Source of the DNA: an uncultured Muribaculaceae bacterium | Lineage (GTDB): Bacteria; Bacteroidota; Bacteroidia; Bacteroidales; Muribaculaceae | Direction of reading: 5' to 3' | Length of the DNA: 18,728 nucleotides | Assembly: GCA_910579105.1 (NCBI GenBank) | Contig: CAJTRT010000039.1 | Coordinates: 1 to 18,728 of the forward strand | Part shown: positions 15,202 to 18,728 of the stretch, in pieces | How positions within the stretch are numbered: position 1 is the stretch's first letter | Layout of the letters: each line of letters opens with the position of its first letter | Translations under genes and position numbers: made by a program | The notes under the pieces: generated by a model | What the model saw: only the letters and a program-made list of their open reading frames with translations | What the model was told of the DNA's origin: nothing | Databases searched by the model: none

Positions 15202-18200
15202 TTAGAATGAGAGGTTGAGACCCAGTACATAGCTGCGCGACAGGGGATAGGTCGAGCTGTCGTAGCCGGGCGTGCAGACAACGTTGTCGTTGGCGGCCGA
15301 GGTGTCGGGGTTGTAGCCCGAGTACTTGGTCCATGTGGCCACGTTGTTGCAGGTGAAGTAGAGGCGCAGGTTGGAGATGTACGCCTTCTTGAGCCACTTG
15401 GAGGGGAAGGTGTAGCCGAGCGTGATCTGGCCGATGCGGAGGTAGGAGCCGTCCTCGACGTAGAACGAGTTGGCGTCGGTGATGTATCCGCTGTTGGTCG
15501 TTGTGAGGCCCCAGGTGTAGTCGGGGTTGTTGGCGTTGAGCTCGCGGATGCGGTCGAGGCTCGCTGCCATCTTGCCGGTAACGGGGTCGATCAGGCGGTA
15601 ATAGTTGGCGAAATCGGTCGGGATGTTCTGGAACGCCGCGTAGGGCGACATTGAGTGCTTGGTGGCGTTGTAGATGTCGTTGCCGATGGAGAATTTCAGG
15701 AAGATGCTGAGGTCGAAGCCCTTGTATGTGAAGGTGTTGTTGAAGCCTCCGATGCAGTCGGGCGTGCCGTTGCCGATTTTCTGGAGCTTGCGCTTCATCT
15801 TGCCGTCCTTGTCGGGGGCGAGATCCCACTTTATGTCGCCGGGCTGGGGGGTCTTGCCGTCTTCTACGGCCACACCCTCTTTCGGGACGAACTTGCCGCC
15901 TACTTCGTCGAAGTCGTCGGCGGTGTAGATGCCGAGGTACTTGTAGCCGATCATGTCGCCGAGAGCCTTGCCGACCTGGGCATAGTAGGTGAGCGTTCCC
16001 GAACGGTTGCCGCCGACGTTGAAGCGGTGGAACTCCTCGTCGCCCGAAAGGGCGATAACCTTGGAGCGGTTGAACGAGAGGGTGAGGTTGGACGTCCACT
16101 GGAAGCCGCCGGCGTCGATGTTGACGGTGTTAAGGGAGATTTCCCAGCCGCGGTTGCGCATCTTGCCGATGTTCTGGTACTGCTTCTTGAAGCCGGTCGA
16201 CGAGGGAATAACGGCATTGAAGAGCATGTCGGAAATCTGGTTGTTATACCATTCGACCGACAGATCCACGCGGTTGCTGAACAGGCCGAGGTCGATGCCC
16301 ACGTTGGTGGCGTGGAGGGTTTCCCATTTGAGCTTGCTGTTGCCGCGGGTCTCGCCGAAGACGTATGCCGGCCCGCTCTCGTCGTTGTTCATGGGGTAGG
16401 AGGTCATCGACAGGTTGGTGTCGTAGAGGTTGGCGCTGATATTGTTGTTGCCGGTCACGCCGTAGCCAACGCGGAGCTTGAGGTTGTTGATGACGTTGGA
16501 GACGCTGTTGTCAAGCCAGAATTTTTCCTGCGACACGCGCCACGCGGCGGAAGCCGAGGGGAAGTAGCCCCACTTGTTGCCCTTGGCGAACTTCGAGGAG
16601 CCGTCGGCGCGCATGGTGGCGGTCAGGAGGTAGCGGTTGTCGTAATTGTAGGAGGCGCGGCCGAAGAACGAGAGCATGTTGCTGTGGCTGTGGCCAGTTT
16701 CCTGCTCGTAGACGTCGACGTTCTTTATGTCGTCGAGGCCGTGGTTGGGGTAGGGGAACTTGCGCATCTTCATACCGTTCTTCTCGCTTTCGGAATAGCT
16801 GTATTCCTGGCCGAGCATGACGCTGATGTCGTGCTTGCCGAATTCCTGCTGCCAGTTGAGGGTGTTGGTGATGTGCCACCCGAAGCCTTCTGAGTTCTCG
16901 ATGGATCCGTTCATGCCGGTGTTGACCGGGTCGGAGAGGTAGGAGGTTGAGTTCTCGTTGGCGAAGGAGGTCGACTTTCCCCAGTTGGTAGAGTAGTTGC
17001 CGGCGGTGCGCCAGGTGAAGTGTTTGAGGAAGTCGATGGTGACACCGGCGTTTACGTCGAAATGGCGCGAGCGCTTCTCGGAGGTGGCGGCATCGTTCTG
17101 TACCAGCGGGTTGGCCGTGTCGTAGGTGTTGTCGAGGGCGCGGTAAGCGACGTAGGTCTGCGTGTTGACAAGTTCGTCGCGGGTGAAGCGCGTGCCGCCG
17201 TTGATAGGCTGGAGGAGCACGCTCTTCATGCCTGAGTACTTGCCACCGCCATGCACGACGTTGTTATAGAAGAACGCCGACATATCGAACTTGATATGGG
17301 GGAAGAGCTGGGCGTTAATCTTGGCGCGCAGCGAGTTGCGCTGATAGTCGTGGTTGGCGAGCAGGCCGTCCTGGCCGTTGTGGTTGTATGCTACGAGAGC
17401 CTGGAGCTTGTCGTTGCCTGTCGACACGCTGACGTTGTGGTTCTGGGTGAAAGCTGTGCCTCCGAAAGCCTCGTCCTGCCAGTCAACGGCGTAGCTGTCG
17501 CCATAGCGGTTGTGGATTCGGGAGAACACGCCGGGGGAAACGAGTGCTCCGTCGGGACCGTAGACATCCTGGTAGAAGGATGCGTTTCCGGGGTTCATAT
17601 TGTCGTCGTAACCCATGCCCCAGGTTGCGGAGTTGCCCTGGAGCTCGGCCATTTCATACTGGTAGCGCACATACTGCTCGGCGTTGTCGAGCATGTCGAG
17701 TTTGTTGGAGAGCTTTTCCCAGGAGAAGAAAGCGTTATAGTCGACTTTGGTTTTTCCTTTTGCCGCCGACTTGGTGGTGATTACGATGATACCGTTGGAG
17801 CCGCGCGCGCCGTAGATGGCGGTGGCCGACGCGTCTTTCAGCACGTCGATTGTCTCAATGTCGTTGATGTCGAGATTGGTCAGAGCGTCTTCCATCGTGA
17901 AGCCGTCGACGATGTACAGAGGCTTGGTTCCCTGCGTGATCGACGTTCCGCCGCGGACTGTGATATTCAGGCTCGCTCCCGGCGCGCCGTTCTGCGACAC
18001 GATGTTGAGGCCGGCGGCCTTGCCCTGGAGGGCGGTGGCCACGTTGGCGACAGGAACTTTCGCCAGGTCCTTGCCTGATACGGAGGAGACGGCGCCTGTG
18101 AGGTCTTTCTTTTTCACTGTGCCGTAACCGATGGCCACCACCTCGTCGAGCATCGTCGAGGAGCCGTCCATGGTGACGTCGATTTTCGTGCGGCCGTTCA

Positions 18201-18462
18201 CGGCCTCTGATTTCGGGTCGTAGCCGATATAGGAGAAGGTGAGGGTGCTCTTCGACGGCACTTTGATTGAATAGTTACCGTCGATGTCGGTCGAAACGCC
18301 GTTGCCGGATCCTTTCTGCATGACGGTGGCGCCCACCATGGGCTCGCCGGTCTCGTCAAGCACTGTGCCGGTAACGGTGATGTCCTGAGCATAAGCAGTA
18401 AGTGAGAAGGTTACCGCCAAAAGCCATGTGAGCAAATAGCGCGTTTTCTGACTTATTTTCAT
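15202..18462 (-). CDS. SusC/RagA-family TonB-dependent oligosaccharide transporter
   Basis: A complete 1086-residue outer-membrane transporter with signal peptide at 1-25 ('LTAYA|Q'). A carboxypeptidase-regulatory-like domain covers about 29-105 ('VTGTVLDETGEPMVGATV'). The SusC signature 'LDEVVAIGYGTVKKKDLTGAV' begins near residue 105 and leads into the plug domain (about 115-235, including 'PLYIVDGF' and 'YGARGSNGIIVITTK'). The 22-strand beta-barrel fills the rest and ends in 'YVLGLNLSF', with a terminal phenylalanine for outer-membrane assembly. No STN secretin-like domain precedes the plug, so control by a hybrid two-component system or another route is more likely than an anti-sigma/ECF pair, although no regulator gene is in the window. 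It is the first gene of the minus-strand arm, and with susD would import pectin oligosaccharides using TonB energy. Confidence 0.96.
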   Translation of the reverse strand: MKISQKTRYLLTWLLAVTFSLTAYAQDITVTGTVLDETGEPMVGATVMQKGSGNGVSTDIDGNYSIKVPSKSTLTFSYIGYDPKSEAVNGRTKIDVTMDGSSTMLDEVVAIGYGTVKKKDLTGAVSSVSGKDLAKVPVANVATALQGKAAGLNIVSQNGAPGASLNITVRGGTSITQGTKPLYIVDGFTMEDALTNLDINDIETIDVLKDASATAIYGARGSNGIIVITTKSAAKGKTKVDYNAFFSWEKLSNKLDMLDNAEQYVRYQYEMAELQGNSATWGMGYDDNMNPGNASFYQDVYGPDGALVSPGVFSRIHNRYGDSYAVDWQDEAFGGTAFTQNHNVSVSTGNDKLQALVAYNHNGQDGLLANHDYQRNSLRAKINAQLFPHIKFDMSAFFYNNVVHGGGKYSGMKSVLLQPINGGTRFTRDELVNTQTYVAYRALDNTYDTANPLVQNDAATSEKRSRHFDVNAGVTIDFLKHFTWRTAGNYSTNWGKSTSFANENSTSYLSDPVNTGMNGSIENSEGFGWHITNTLNWQQEFGKHDISVMLGQEYSYSESEKNGMKMRKFPYPNHGLDDIKNVDVYEQETGHSHSNMLSFFGRASYNYDNRYLLTATMRADGSSKFAKGNKWGYFPSASAAWRVSQEKFWLDNSVSNVINNLKLRVGYGVTGNNNISANLYDTNLSMTSYPMNNDESGPAYVFGETRGNSKLKWETLHATNVGIDLGLFSNRVDLSVEWYNNQISDMLFNAVIPSSTGFKKQYQNIGKMRNRGWEISLNTVNIDAGGFQWTSNLTLSFNRSKVIALSGDEEFHRFNVGGNRSGTLTYYAQVGKALGDMIGYKYLGIYTADDFDEVGGKFVPKEGVAVEDGKTPQPGDIKWDLAPDKDGKMKRKLQKIGNGTPDCIGGFNNTFTYKGFDLSIFLKFSIGNDIYNATKHSMSPYAAFQNIPTDFANYYRLIDPVTGKMAASLDRIRELNANNPDYTWGLTTTNSGYITDANSFYVEDGSYLRIGQITLGYTFPSKWLKKAYISNLRLYFTCNNVATWTKYSGYNPDTSAANDNVVCTPGYDSSTYPLSRSYVLGLNLSF

Positions 18463-18728
18463 ACAGGCATGGTTTTGATAAAATGGTTGTAGATAATGGA
18501 TTGGTCAAATAATGTGAACCAGGTGGAACATGGCTGCCGGAGCTTTACGCGCCAGCGGGCCCGTCGAAACAGTTTCGCACGAAAAATTACGACAGACGCT
18601 AAATCATGTTAAACATCGGTTGATATATTCATTAAGGTCGCGTCTCTTCCGAAGAGACTAATATTGACGCAAAGTCATTAGTGTCCACTAAAAAATCATA
18701 AGAGTACTTTGAAATTATTGAAATTCAA
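18463..18728 (-). promoter_or_regulatory. susC upstream region: presumed promoter and long leader
   Basis: A 266-base stretch without a gene; it is AT-richer than the coding DNA near its right end. Reading towards susC, TGACTTTGC (complement of 18669-18677) is one base from the TAnnTTTG -7 consensus. It is set in a dyad of ACTAA...TGAC (18657-18668) with GTCATTAGT (18674-18682). If used, it implies a leader of about 200 bases. A less good candidate (CAAATAAT on the plus strand, 18506-18513) is closer to the gene. Odd palindromes occur at 18565-18577, 18606-18616 and 18642-18658. No clear -33 element was found, so the promoter position is uncertain. Confidence 0.45.
18642..18658. repeat. 8-1-8 palindrome in the susC leader/promoter region
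   Basis: GTCTCTTC C GAAGAGAC is perfectly symmetric around one central base. It lies 180 bases before the susC ATG and directly beside the candidate -7 dyad. Symmetry of this kind suits a homodimeric DNA-binding protein, or a short hairpin at the 5' end of the leader RNA. No function can be assigned from the sequence alone. Confidence 0.5.

Noticed and set aside
15655..16893. A 412-codon open frame on the plus strand, opposite susC
   Set aside because: It lies wholly antisense to a clear SusC gene, is rich in V, A, E and G as expected of a GC-biased shadow frame, and has no recognisable domain.
1..18728. CRISPR arrays, tRNA/rRNA genes, insertion sequences or phage genes
   Set aside because: No regularly spaced direct repeats, no transposase or integrase frames, and no tRNA- or rRNA-like sequence were seen; nearly all DNA is accounted for by the nine protein genes.

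Overview
The window looks like a chromosomal segment from a fairly GC-rich member of the Bacteroidales. Evidence is a SusC/SusD pair, a Bacteroidota-type -7 promoter box (TAnnTTTG), weak or absent Shine-Dalgarno sites, and secreted proteins ending in short VENVA-type tails. The style of the secreted proteins suggests Muribaculaceae or a close relative, but that family-level guess is inference. No RNA genes, CRISPR arrays or insertion sequences were seen.

Layout. Positions 1-4991 (+) hold the end of an RND multidrug efflux operon: the C-terminal part of the membrane-fusion protein, a complete HAE1/AcrB-type pump and a TolC/NodT-type outer-membrane lipoprotein. The pump and channel genes overlap by 8 bases. 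A short gap (4992-5076) carries a promoter-like box inside a large imperfect inverted repeat. Next come two co-directional genes (5077-8284, +): a CE7-family acetyl esterase and a PL4 rhamnogalacturonan lyase. A strong hairpin at 8381-8417 sits in the convergent gap. The minus-strand genes, read from 18462 down to 8464, are susC, susD, a small secreted protein of unknown function and a very large multidomain PL1 pectate lyase. The last 266 bases (18463-18728) are the presumed susC promoter and leader, with several short dyads.

How the genes work together. Positions 5077-18462 read as one polysaccharide utilisation locus for acetylated pectin, built as two convergent arms. PL1 would cut homogalacturonan, PL4 would cut the rhamnogalacturonan-I backbone, CE7 would remove acetyl groups, and SusC/SusD would bind and import the oligosaccharides. 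The efflux operon is a separate unit that happens to border it.

The most interesting point is that the unannotated 294-residue secreted protein between susD and the PL1 gene appears homologous to an internal non-catalytic domain of that lyase (about residues 687-858). The two share a stretch built around the motif PEV.GP....LY.G. This suggests an undescribed glycan-binding or surface-associated module, present both free and fused to the enzyme. The 294-residue protein, PL1 and PL4 also share a related C-terminal tail. Strong hairpins lie in both junctions downstream of susD and may set unequal expression within the operon.
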